Shown piece by piece: positions 1-5,613 of a stretch of DNA of 5,613 nucleotides. The DNA is from a bacterium. Lineage in GTDB: Bacteria; Desulfobacterota; GWC2-55-46; DRQE01. Position 1 is the stretch's first letter. Every line of letters begins with the position of its first letter. The notes under the pieces are model-generated. The model did no database searches. It had not been told where the DNA came from and saw only the letters and a program-made list of their open reading frames with translations. The position numbers and the translations under genes were made by a program. Location: assembly GCA_027017505.1 (NCBI GenBank), contig JALUQR010000044.1:1-5613 (forward strand). Reading direction: 5' to 3'.

Positions 1-1
1 G

Positions 2-316
2 AAAGGTGTGCAGCTTGAGGTTACAGACCGTAAACTCAACACGAAGGATGTTGTCAAGGTGGATATAGGTAAAGAGGTGAAGGTGGGAAAGACAGGATAC
101 TCCATAAAGGTTGAGGCCTTTCTGCCAGATTACGCGGTATTCAGCGACCACATAGGCACACGCTCTGTAGAGCCAAACAACCCCGCTGTGCTCGTTGAGC
201 TCCTGAAGGAAGACAAAAGTGTTGCAAAGGGCTGGGTGTTCAAAAAGTTCCCCGCTTTCAACTCCTATCAGCACGAAAGGTTCGCACTGTCTCTTCTCAT
301 GCCCCTGGAAAAGTAG
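2..316 (+). CDS. DUF2155-like envelope protein, C-terminal part (5' end outside window)
   Basis: The reading frame is open from the first codon at position 2 and stops at TAG 314-316, so the true start lies upstream; the GTG at 8 is probably internal. The visible 104 residues resemble the core of DUF2155 proteins from memory of the family: a basic beta-rich stretch (GKEVKVGKTGYSIKVEAFLP), then PNNPAVLVELL, KGWVFKKFPAF and a final YQHERFALSLL segment. In Geobacter-like bacteria such proteins are about 150-160 residues and begin with a lipoprotein or export signal, so roughly 50 residues are missing here. The function of the family is unknown to me. The protein probably acts in the periplasm, but the signal sequence that would prove it is not in the window. 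It lies 72 bases upstream of the DUF4390 gene in the same orientation and could share its operon. Family assignment is by pattern recognition, not a search. Confidence 0.72.
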   Translation, partial: KGVQLEVTDRKLNTKDVVKVDIGKEVKVGKTGYSIKVEAFLPDYAVFSDHIGTRSVEPNNPAVLVELLKEDKSVAKGWVFKKFPAFNSYQHERFALSLLMPLEK

Positions 317-324
317 CTGTGATG

Positions 325-353
325 TTGCATTCTGTGGAAAACTGGGATATATT
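325..353 (+). promoter_or_regulatory. Possible weak sigma70-type promoter before the DUF4390-ntrYX operon
   Basis: TTGCAT at 325-330 and TATATT at 348-353 are separated by 17 bases. The -10 matches the consensus at five of six positions, the -35 at only three. Transcription would begin near 360 and give a short leader of about 29 bases to the ATG at 389. The gap is AT-rich and shows no terminator hairpin after the preceding gene, so read-through from upstream is an equal possibility. Confidence 0.3.
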
Positions 354-388
354 ATAACCTCTACATCCTATACCCATCTTTTGTGTAG

Positions 389-943
389 ATGAGCTTTTCA
401 GGGAGAGTCTGCGTTGCAATAATACTCTTTGTGGTTGCACTCTATTGCTCACCCGCACAGGGGGCTGACATAACAAAACTCAGGGTGGAGCATTCGCAGG
501 GGTTTAAGGTCTCTTTCTTTATAAAAGATGCCTTTACAAGGGAAATAGAGGAGGCCATAAAAAGCGGTATACCCACATCTTTCACCTTCGTTATAAAACT
601 CTACAGGAAAAAGAGCCTCTGGCCTGATGAACTGGTGGGCTCCTGGAAGTTCAACCACACGGTAAGGTATGATATACTCAAAGAGGTTTATGAGGTAACC
701 CTGGATGAGAAAAACCTCACCCAGAAGGTAAAGGACAGGGAAAAGATGCGTCTTCTTATGGCCAGCGTTACCGATATGGTAATATCTCCGATGCCCGTGC
801 TCAAAAAGGGCGAGGTGTATGAGTTAAGGCTCAAGGCACAGCTCTATACGGTAAAACTGCCCTTCTTTCTCAAATATGTGCTGTTCTTTCTTAGGTTCTG
901 GGATGTTGAAACAGGATGGTATGTTTACAGATTCAGTGTTTAG
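389..943 (+). CDS. Exported DUF4390-family protein, ntrY-linked
   Basis: This 184-residue protein begins with an export signal: R6, then a hydrophobic run (about residues 8-19) and a small-residue end SPAQGA, with likely cleavage near residues 25-26. C20 is not in a good lipobox (ALYC), so a lipoprotein is unlikely. The mature part is beta-rich with basic and acidic residues mixed, and ends in FLRFWDVETGWYVYRFSV, the aromatic C-terminal signature I associate with DUF4390 proteins, which are about this length. The family has no established biochemical role. It is recurrently found directly upstream of an NtrY-type kinase, as here (15-base gap), so it may supply or tune the periplasmic signal; that is inference. 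The start is ATG 389: an in-frame TAG lies immediately before it at 386-388, no other good start is seen nearby, and no clear Shine-Dalgarno precedes it, so translation may be weak or leaderless-like. Confidence 0.8.
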   Translation: MSFSGRVCVAIILFVVALYCSPAQGADITKLRVEHSQGFKVSFFIKDAFTREIEEAIKSGIPTSFTFVIKLYRKKSLWPDELVGSWKFNHTVRYDILKEVYEVTLDEKNLTQKVKDREKMRLLMASVTDMVISPMPVLKKGEVYELRLKAQLYTVKLPFFLKYVLFFLRFWDVETGWYVYRFSV

Positions 944-945
944 CC

Positions 946-950
946 GGGGA
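946..950 (+). promoter_or_regulatory. Ribosome binding site that supports the ntrY start at 959
   Basis: GGGGA ends 8 bases before the ATG at 959, which favours this start over the in-frame ATG at 980. The site is part of GGGGACCCC (946-954), a symmetrical GC-rich patch whose arms are too close to form a hairpin. Confidence 0.5.
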
Positions 951-958
951 CCCCTGCC

Positions 959-3181
959 ATGACCGAGAGCTCACACTATATGCGAAAACAACGCCTGAGA
1001 AAGCGACAGCGAGAACTCTACATAATACTGGCTATAGTATCCCTCATAGCCATACTCACCTACATAGAATCCCACATAGCCATAATAAGCGAGAACATAC
1101 CCGTTCAGACCAACATATTCGTGTTCGGGCTCATCAACATAAACATAATACTGCTTGTGGTGCTTATTTTTCTCATACTGCGCAATGCTGCAAAGCTGTT
1201 CTTTGAGAGCAGAAAAAAACTTATGGGCTCCAAACTCAGAACCAAGCTGGTTGGAGCCTTCGTGGGTTTCACCATAATACCAACGCTTCTGCTGTTCTTT
1301 GTGGTCATAGGTTTTATAAACAGGAGTATAGACAGCTGGTTTGCCATAAACATAGAGGACTCGCTCAAAGAGTCCATAGAGCTTGCCCGTAACTACTACA
1401 GGGATACCTCGCGCAGGATGCTTGCCAGTGCAAGACTGGTGGCAAAGACCGTGGCCACAGAGGGCCTCCACAGGGATGAGGACAGACTCGTAAGGTTTAT
1501 CTACTCAACAGTTGAAAACCAGGATATAGCATCCGTGGAGGTGTATTCCGCAGATGGAAGAATGCTCGGATACAGCCTGTCAGAAGAGGTCAACGCCAGC
1601 ATGGTGCCACCTGTGGCCGAAGAGACGGTAAGGGATGTGCTCGAAAACGGTGCAAAGACTGTTATACAGACCATAAACACGGGGGATGTGGTCAGGGGCA
1701 TTGTGCCCATAATGACAGGCGAGAGGGTTGTGGGCGCAGTGGCTGTGAGCTACTACATACCGCAGAGCCTCGTTATGAAGATGAAGGAGATTGCAGGTGC
1801 CTTTGAAAACTACAAACAGCTTAAGATACTCAGATATCCCATAAAAACGAGCTACTTCGTGATACTGCTGGTTATAACCCTCATTATAGTGTTCTTTTCC
1901 ATATGGATAGGTGGCTACATTGCAAGGGAGATAACGGTGCCCATATTCGAGCTTGCAGAGGGAACACATGCGGTAGCAAGTGGCAATCTCAACTACAGGA
2001 TAGATGTAACATCCAACGATGAGATAGGCCTGCTTGTAAAGTCCTTCAACCGCATGACAGAGGACCTGCGCGCAGGCAAGACACGGCTTGAGGAGGCAAA
2101 CCTGAGCCTTAGAAGGATAAACGCAGAGCTTGATAGAAGGCGAAGATACATAGAGATAGTGCTCAGCAACATACCCGCAGGGGTGCTCTCCATAGACAGG
2201 GATGGCAGAATCACCTCGCTCAACAAGGTTGCCATGGAGCTTCTCGGCCTTGAGGGACAGAATGTTAACGGCAAACACTACAATACGGTACTGCGCAGGG
2301 AAGAAAGAGAGGTCTTCGATAAAATGCTCACAGAGCTAAGAGAAAAGGGGCTTGAGTCCATGGAAAGGCAGATAAAGGTAACCCTCAGGGACAGGGTCAT
2401 AACCGTGCTTCTTAACCTCACAGTGCTGAGGGATGAGGATGGCAACTACCTTGGTGTGGTGGCAGTGCTCGATGACCTTACAGACCTCCTCAAGACCCAG
2501 AGGATGCTTGCCTGGAAGGAGGTGGCAAAGAGAATCGCCCACGAGATAAAAAACCCGCTCACACCGATAAAGCTATCCGCACAGAGGCTCAGAAGAAAAT
2601 ACCTTGACAGATTCTACACAGAGGATACCACATTCGATGAATGCACCAGAACCATAATCCAGCAGGTGGAGGAACTCAAGTCCCTTGTTAACGAATTTTC
2701 AAACTTTGCAAGGATGCCCTCCGTAAACCCTGCTCCAAATGACCTCAACAGTATTGTGGAAGAGACCGTTTCCCTTTACAGAGCGGGACACAAAAACATA
2801 GACTTCCGCACGGAGACAGACCCGATGCTACCCGTTATAGACATAGACAGGGAGAAGATAAAGAGGGTGCTCATAAACCTCATAGACAACGCCATAGACT
2901 CAATGGAGGATGGTGGCACAATAACCGTTGAGACCCACTACGATAGCACCCTGGGCATTGCACGCCTTGAGGTGAGTGACACAGGCTGTGGCATACCAGC
3001 AGAGAACAAGGCAAGGCTCTTTGAACCATACTTTTCCACAAAGAAGACGGGAACGGGGCTCGGGCTTGCAATAGTGAACGAGATAATAACAGACCATAAC
3101 GGATACATAAGGGTTAAGGATAACCATCCGAGGGGTACGAGATTCATAATAGAACTGCCTGTAAAGGTGGGAGCAATATGA
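959..3181 (+). CDS. ntrY: NtrY-type membrane sensor histidine kinase
   Basis: This 740-residue kinase has the full NtrY layout. Transmembrane helices lie at about 20-42, 53-75 and 97-120, followed by an extracytoplasmic sensor region of about 178 residues (121-298) and a fourth helix at about 299-320. Then come a HAMP domain (321-373), a charged coiled-coil linker (373-397), a PAS domain (about 396-510), the dimerisation/phosphoacceptor domain with AHEIKNPLTP (H528), and the ATPase domain with N box NLIDNA (N644), DTGCGIP (674-680) and GTGLGL (698-703). All catalytic motifs are intact, so it should autophosphorylate at H528 and pass phosphate to NtrX. In other bacteria NtrYX links nitrogen, redox or envelope state to sigma54 genes; the signal here is unknown. 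No ligand residues can be read from the sensor or PAS. The stop codon overlaps the ntrX start (ATGA, 3178-3181). Length is normal for the family. Confidence 0.93.
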   Translation: MTESSHYMRKQRLRKRQRELYIILAIVSLIAILTYIESHIAIISENIPVQTNIFVFGLININIILLVVLIFLILRNAAKLFFESRKKLMGSKLRTKLVGAFVGFTIIPTLLLFFVVIGFINRSIDSWFAINIEDSLKESIELARNYYRDTSRRMLASARLVAKTVATEGLHRDEDRLVRFIYSTVENQDIASVEVYSADGRMLGYSLSEEVNASMVPPVAEETVRDVLENGAKTVIQTINTGDVVRGIVPIMTGERVVGAVAVSYYIPQSLVMKMKEIAGAFENYKQLKILRYPIKTSYFVILLVITLIIVFFSIWIGGYIAREITVPIFELAEGTHAVASGNLNYRIDVTSNDEIGLLVKSFNRMTEDLRAGKTRLEEANLSLRRINAELDRRRRYIEIVLSNIPAGVLSIDRDGRITSLNKVAMELLGLEGQNVNGKHYNTVLRREEREVFDKMLTELREKGLESMERQIKVTLRDRVITVLLNLTVLRDEDGNYLGVVAVLDDLTDLLKTQRMLAWKEVAKRIAHEIKNPLTPIKLSAQRLRRKYLDRFYTEDTTFDECTRTIIQQVEELKSLVNEFSNFARMPSVNPAPNDLNSIVEETVSLYRAGHKNIDFRTETDPMLPVIDIDREKIKRVLINLIDNAIDSMEDGGTITVETHYDSTLGIARLEVSDTGCGIPAENKARLFEPYFSTKKTGTGLGLAIVNEIITDHNGYIRVKDNHPRGTRFIIELPVKVGAI
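3163..3181 (+). promoter_or_regulatory. ntrX ribosome binding site and ATGA stop/start overlap
   Basis: A purine-rich tract (AAAGGTGGGAG, 3163-3173) inside the last codons of ntrY precedes the ntrX ATG at 3178. The ntrY TGA occupies 3179-3181, so the two genes share ATGA. This arrangement is typical of translational coupling and suggests kinase and regulator are made in a fixed ratio. Confidence 0.75.
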
Positions 3182-4548
3182 AAAAGACCATAATGATAGT
3201 GGACGATGAGAAACACATAAGGGATACCCTTGGCGGGGTGCTCTCCGATGAGGGCTACAGGGTTGTGGCTGTCAGGGATGGCAAGGAGGCACTCGAGCGG
3301 TTTTCCGATGGCGGGGCAGAGCTTGTGCTACTTGATATATGGCTTCCAGGTATGGATGGCATAGAGGTGTTGAAGGAGTTCAAAAGGAGATACCCCGCAG
3401 TGCCTGTTATAATGATTTCAGGCCACGGCAATGTGGAAACAGCGGTGAAGGCCACAAAACTGGGTGCCTATGATTTTCTGGAAAAACCCCTCTCTCTTGA
3501 AAAGGTCCTCCTTACAGTGGAACACGCTCTTGAGCAGAAAAGACTCGCTGAGGAAAACCGCGAGTTTCTCGAGCGGGCAAGAAGAGAATACGCCATTATA
3601 GGGAACTCCCCTGTTATGAGACGGCTCAAAGAAGACATAAAGAGGGTTGCAACCACAGACTCATGGGTGCTCATAACAGGAGAGAACGGCACGGGAAAGG
3701 AGCTTGTCGCAAGAAACATCCACCTGTATTCAAAGAGGTCGGGCAAACCGTTTGTTGCGGTAAACTGTGCTGCAATACCCGATGAACTCATAGAGAGCGA
3801 GCTTTTTGGCTACGAGAGGGGTGCCTTCACAGGGGCAGTTGGCTCAAAAAAGGGTAAGTTCGATATGGCAGAGGGGGGAACCATATTCCTCGATGAGATA
3901 GGGGACATGAGCCTTAAGACCCAGGCAAAGATACTCAGGATACTGCAGGAAAGAAGCTTTGAACGCGTGGGAGGCACAAAAACCATAACCGTTGATGTAA
4001 GGGTTATAGCAGCAACAAACAAGAACCTGAAAGAGGAAATCCAGAATGGAAACTTCCGAGAGGACCTCTACTACAGACTCAATGTTATACCCTTCCATGT
4101 TCCACCCCTCAGAGAGAGAAGAGAGGACATACCCCTTTTCGTTGAACACTACATAAAGGAGTTCTCACTGGCAACCGCCAGAGAAGATATACCACACCTT
4201 ACAGAAGGGGCCATGAACGCACTGATTCACTACCACTGGCCTGGCAATGTGAGGGAGCTTAAAAACCTCATGGAAAGACTCGTGATAATGGTGCGCTCAA
4301 ACACCATAACACTTGAGGATATACCACAGTACATACGGGAACACCTTCCAGACAGCAGGATGGAAGAGACAAACCCCTTCAGAAGCGAGACCCTCAGAGA
4401 GGCAAGAAAACACTTTGAGAGAGAATTCATAAAGAGAAAACTCAGGGAATACAACTGGAACATCTCCAAAACAGCAGACGCAATAGGCATAGAAAGAAGC
4501 CACCTCTACAGAAAAATCAAATCCTACAATATAGAGGTGGATAAATAG
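3178..4548 (+). CDS. ntrX: NtrX-type sigma54-dependent response regulator
   Basis: This 456-residue protein has three domains. The receiver (1-120) shows D9 and D10, phosphoacceptor D53, S81 and K103. The AAA+ domain (about 140-375) has Walker A GENGTGKE (168-175, the Asn variant I associate with NtrX), the sigma54-contact loop GAFTGA (215-220), Walker B GGTIFLDEIGDM (233-244), NFREDLYYRLNV (292-303) and the sensor II segment WPGNVREL (354-361). The C-terminus carries a Fis-type helix-turn-helix (about 427-452, WNISKTADAIGIERSHLYRK). Everything needed for an ATP-driven activator of sigma54-RNA polymerase is present; some NtrX proteins have degenerate GAFTGA loops, this one does not. It is translationally coupled to ntrY and is its obvious phosphorylation partner. 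No sigma54 promoter (TGGCAC-N5-TTGCA type) was seen in the intergenic regions here, so its targets probably lie elsewhere. Confidence 0.94.
   Translation: MKKTIMIVDDEKHIRDTLGGVLSDEGYRVVAVRDGKEALERFSDGGAELVLLDIWLPGMDGIEVLKEFKRRYPAVPVIMISGHGNVETAVKATKLGAYDFLEKPLSLEKVLLTVEHALEQKRLAEENREFLERARREYAIIGNSPVMRRLKEDIKRVATTDSWVLITGENGTGKELVARNIHLYSKRSGKPFVAVNCAAIPDELIESELFGYERGAFTGAVGSKKGKFDMAEGGTIFLDEIGDMSLKTQAKILRILQERSFERVGGTKTITVDVRVIAATNKNLKEEIQNGNFREDLYYRLNVIPFHVPPLRERREDIPLFVEHYIKEFSLATAREDIPHLTEGAMNALIHYHWPGNVRELKNLMERLVIMVRSNTITLEDIPQYIREHLPDSRMEETNPFRSETLREARKHFEREFIKRKLREYNWNISKTADAIGIERSHLYRKIKSYNIEVDK
4500..4540. repeat. Perfect 9-base inverted repeat at the end of ntrX
   Basis: CCACCTCTA (4500-4508) and TAGAGGTGG (4532-4540) are exact reverse complements with a 23-base loop, ending 8 bases before the end of the ntrX stop codon. 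No T-tract follows, so it is not a standard factor-independent terminator; it could protect the mRNA end. A match of this length within 50 bases is expected about once by chance in a window of this size. Confidence 0.35.
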
Positions 4549-4587
4549 GTGGTTTAACAAAAGATTACAAAACAACTTCCCTGATAT

Positions 4588-4616
4588 TTGACAAAGTGAA
4601 TGTTTTGTGCTATTAG
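4588..4616 (+). promoter_or_regulatory. Strong sigma70-type promoter of the second response regulator
   Basis: A perfect -35 box TTGACA (4588-4593) is followed by a 17-base spacer and the -10 TATTAG (4611-4616, four of six matches). TG at 4608-4609 one base before the -10 makes it an extended -10 promoter. Transcription would start near 4622-4624, giving a leader of about 80 bases to the ATG at 4705. It lies 40 bases after the ntrX stop and indicates that the downstream regulator is transcribed independently of ntrYX. This is the best promoter match in the window. Confidence 0.7.
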
Positions 4617-4629
4617 ATAGAAAATAGCA
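4608..4629. promoter_or_regulatory. Dyad over the -10/+1 region, possible operator
   Basis: TGCTATT (4608-4614) and AATAGCA (4623-4629) are exact reverse complements around an 8-base centre. The 22-base dyad covers the extended -10 and the expected transcription start, where a repressor would block polymerase. Repeats of this size arise several times by chance in a window this long, so only its position makes it noteworthy. Confidence 0.35.
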
Positions 4630-4667
4630 GGCCACCGTATAAAAGGCAGGTTTTAAGAGACCACATG

Positions 4668-4701
4668 TATTAACATCTTGTTAACACAAGGGTTGTTAAC
4701 A
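4668..4701 (+). repeat. Cluster of three TTAACA elements in the leader of the second regulator
   Basis: TATTAACA (4668-4675), TGTTAACA (4679-4686) and TGTTAACA (4694-4701) repeat at steps of 11 and 15 bases; the last two are perfect 8-base palindromes. The first pair reads TTAACATCTTGTTAAC, two half-sites one helical turn apart, the spacing used by OmpR/PhoB-family regulators. It formally fits the Caulobacter CtrA pattern TTAA-N7-TTAAC and the TTAACA-N5-TTAACA style of Bacillus PhoP boxes. A further TTAACA is at 4554-4559, upstream of the promoter. The cluster lies downstream of the predicted transcription start, which would favour repression or an RNA-level role. The binding protein is unknown. 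Confidence 0.5.
4688..4692 (+). promoter_or_regulatory. Weak, distant ribosome binding site for the second response regulator
   Basis: AAGGG is the only Shine-Dalgarno-like tract before the ATG at 4705 and sits 12 bases away, longer than usual. It lies between two TGTTAACA palindromes (4679-4686 and 4694-4701) that can pair with each other in RNA, which would place AAGGG in a 7-base loop. Confidence 0.4.
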
Positions 4702-4704
4702 TCT

Positions 4705-5613
4705 ATGAGAAAGCCCATAGTACTTATTGTTGATGACGAGGCAGAGATAAGGGAGTTTCTGAGGCTTATTCTTAAAGACCAGTATGAGGTCATCTCTGTC
4801 TCTGACGGGCTTGAGGCTGTTGAGGTTGTAAAGAGCATGCCCGTTGACCTTGTCCTCATGGACATTAATCTTCCCTATATGGACGGTTTCAGTGCCATAA
4901 AGGCCCTCAAGGAGGTTGACCCTGACATAGGCATAATAGTGATATCTGCCACGGACAGTGCCAAGAACGCTGTGGACACCATAAAGATGGGGGCCTATGA
5001 CTATGTGACCAAGCCCTTCGATACCGAGAGGCTTCTTTCCATAATAAAGCGTTATTCCGAGCGTGTTAACCTTCGCAGAGAGATAGCCTTCTTAAGGAAC
5101 GAACTTCAGGACAAACTTGGCTACCACAGCATAATAAGCAAGACACCCCGCATGAAGAAGGTCTTTGAGCTCATAAAGCGGGTGAGCACCACATCTGCCA
5201 ATGTGCTCATCATGGGTGAAAGTGGCACTGGTAAGGAGCTTGTTGCAAGGGCCATACACAGCTTAAGTCCCAGAAGGGACAAGCCCTTTGTGCCTGTAAA
5301 CTGCGGGGCGGTGCCATCGGAGCTCATGGAAAGTGAGTTCTTTGGCTACGAGAAGGGTGCCTTCACGGGGGCTGTAACAAGAAGGATAGGCAAGTTCGAG
5401 TATGCGGATGGTGGCACGCTCTTTCTCGATGAGGTCTCAAGCCTGCCACTGCATCTGCAGGCAAAGCTTTTAAGGGTGCTCCAGGAGCGAAGCTTCGAGC
5501 GAGTGGGCGGAAACATGCCCATAGAGGTGGATGTAAGGGTTATAGCTGCAACCAACACCAACCTTGAAGAGGCGGTAAGAAGCGGGCGCTTTCGGGAAGA
5601 CCTCTACTACAGG
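4705..5613 (+). CDS. Second sigma54-dependent response regulator, NtrC/ZraR-like (3' end outside window)
   Basis: The frame opens at ATG 4705 and stays open to the window end, giving 303 residues of a protein expected to be about 440-480. The receiver (about 1-120) shows D10, D11, phosphoacceptor D53, S81 and K103 (VTKPFD). A linker with a helical charged segment (about 115-137) leads to an AAA+ domain with Walker A GESGTGKE (171-178), GAFTGA (218-223), Walker B GGTLFLDEVSSL (236-247) and the start of the sensor I region (RFREDLYYR) at the edge. It should therefore be a phosphorylation-controlled sigma54 activator; the C-terminal helix-turn-helix is presumed but not visible. Its Walker A and linker differ from NtrX, so it is a paralogue with another partner rather than a second NtrX. 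It has its own strong promoter, and no kinase for it is in the window; one may follow downstream. The start is supported by alignment of the receiver (short MRKPIVLIVDDE lead). Confidence 0.9.
   Translation, partial: MRKPIVLIVDDEAEIREFLRLILKDQYEVISVSDGLEAVEVVKSMPVDLVLMDINLPYMDGFSAIKALKEVDPDIGIIVISATDSAKNAVDTIKMGAYDYVTKPFDTERLLSIIKRYSERVNLRREIAFLRNELQDKLGYHSIISKTPRMKKVFELIKRVSTTSANVLIMGESGTGKELVARAIHSLSPRRDKPFVPVNCGAVPSELMESEFFGYEKGAFTGAVTRRIGKFEYADGGTLFLDEVSSLPLHLQAKLLRVLQERSFERVGGNMPIEVDVRVIAATNTNLEEAVRSGRFREDLYYR

Larger units (their letters stand above)
4549..4704. other. Regulatory intergenic region between ntrX and the second regulator
   Basis: This 156-base gap is AT-richer than the flanking genes. 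It has no credible gene: the ATG at 4600 gives only six codons and the ATG at 4665 two. Contents in order are a lone TTAACA (4554-4559), an inverted repeat ACAAAACA/TGTTTTGT (4567-4574 and 4601-4608) that brackets the -35 box, the promoter, the dyad over -10/+1, and the TTAACA cluster. No hairpin followed by a T-run was found, so ntrYX transcripts may read through into the next gene. Confidence 0.6.

Noticed and set aside
322..357. Eleven-codon ORF (MLHSVENWDIL) in the gap before the DUF4390 gene
   Set aside because: No ribosome binding site and it overlaps the candidate promoter; chance explains it.
916..1206. Plus-strand 96-residue frame overlapping the DUF4390 end and ntrY start
   Set aside because: His/Thr-rich low-complexity product in the wrong frame over ntrY transmembrane coding; no supporting start signal.
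971..1471. Long minus-strand open frames opposite ntrY, including 971-1471 and 1580-2278
   Set aside because: They lie fully antisense to a kinase with intact motifs, have Tyr/His/Cys-rich compositions created by the reverse of ATA/CTC-rich codons, and show no recognisable domain.
4500..4540. Inverted repeat at the ntrX end as a terminator
   Set aside because: The loop is 23 bases, no T-tract follows, and one such repeat is expected by chance in a window of this length.
4567..4608. ACAAAACA/TGTTTTGT inverted repeat as a terminator hairpin for ntrX
   Set aside because: A/T-rich 8-base arms with a 26-base loop and no following T-run; if meaningful it is more likely an operator around the -35 box.
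4670..4685. Reading the TTAA-N7-TTAAC match as a true CtrA site
   Set aside because: CtrA is established in Alphaproteobacteria and the gene neighbourhood points elsewhere; kept only as evidence for an OmpR-type half-site arrangement.
4549..4704. Sigma54 promoter (GG-N10-GC type) in the ntrX downstream gap
   Set aside because: No TGGCAC-N5-TTGCA-like match was found on either strand; the sigma70-type promoter explains the gap better.
3994..5546. 17-base identity between the two regulator genes as a mobile or recombination repeat
   Set aside because: It encodes the conserved DVRVIA segment of the AAA+ domain in a strongly codon-biased genome; common ancestry and codon bias suffice.

Overview
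The window carries five plus-strand genes and no convincing minus-strand gene. Four of them look like a signalling neighbourhood: the end of a DUF2155-type envelope protein (2-316), an exported DUF4390-type protein (389-943), an NtrY-type membrane histidine kinase (959-3181), its NtrX-type sigma54-dependent response regulator (3178-4548), and, after a 156-base gap, the first 303 residues of a second sigma54-activator response regulator (4705 to the window end). No RNA gene, mobile element, CRISPR array or phage trace is visible.

Organism. The sequence gives no direct taxonomic marker. The combination of DUF2155-like, DUF4390-like and NtrYX proteins is familiar from Deltaproteobacteria-type lineages (Desulfobacterota, Geobacter relatives) and Nitrospirota. 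Codon use is distinctive: isoleucine is nearly always ATA (18 of 23 Ile codons in the last gene, 11 of the first 12 in ntrY) and arginine is mostly AGG/AGA. That would suit a Nitrospirota or thermophilic Desulfobacterota-like bacterium, but this is inference.

Layout. Positions 389-4548 read as one operon: DUF4390 gene, 15-base gap, ntrY, then a 4-base ATGA overlap into ntrX, which implies translational coupling. A weak sigma70-type promoter can be drawn in the 72-base gap before the DUF4390 gene. The gap at 4549-4704 is clearly regulatory. It holds a perfect TTGACA -35 box, a 17-base spacer and an extended -10 (TGCTATTAG), a dyad over the -10/+1 region, and three TTAACA elements packed just before the next start codon. 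No factor-independent terminator is visible after ntrX.

How the genes fit together. NtrY would sense an envelope or membrane signal through a roughly 180-residue extracytoplasmic domain and phosphorylate NtrX at D53. NtrX has an intact GAFTGA loop and Fis-type HTH, so it should activate sigma54-RNA polymerase at promoters outside this window. The exported DUF4390 protein next to ntrY is a candidate accessory or signal-input partner (inference). The second regulator has the same architecture but its own strong promoter and operator-like elements, so it is probably controlled separately; its kinase is not in the window. I see no wholly new system. The most unusual part is the leader of the second regulator.
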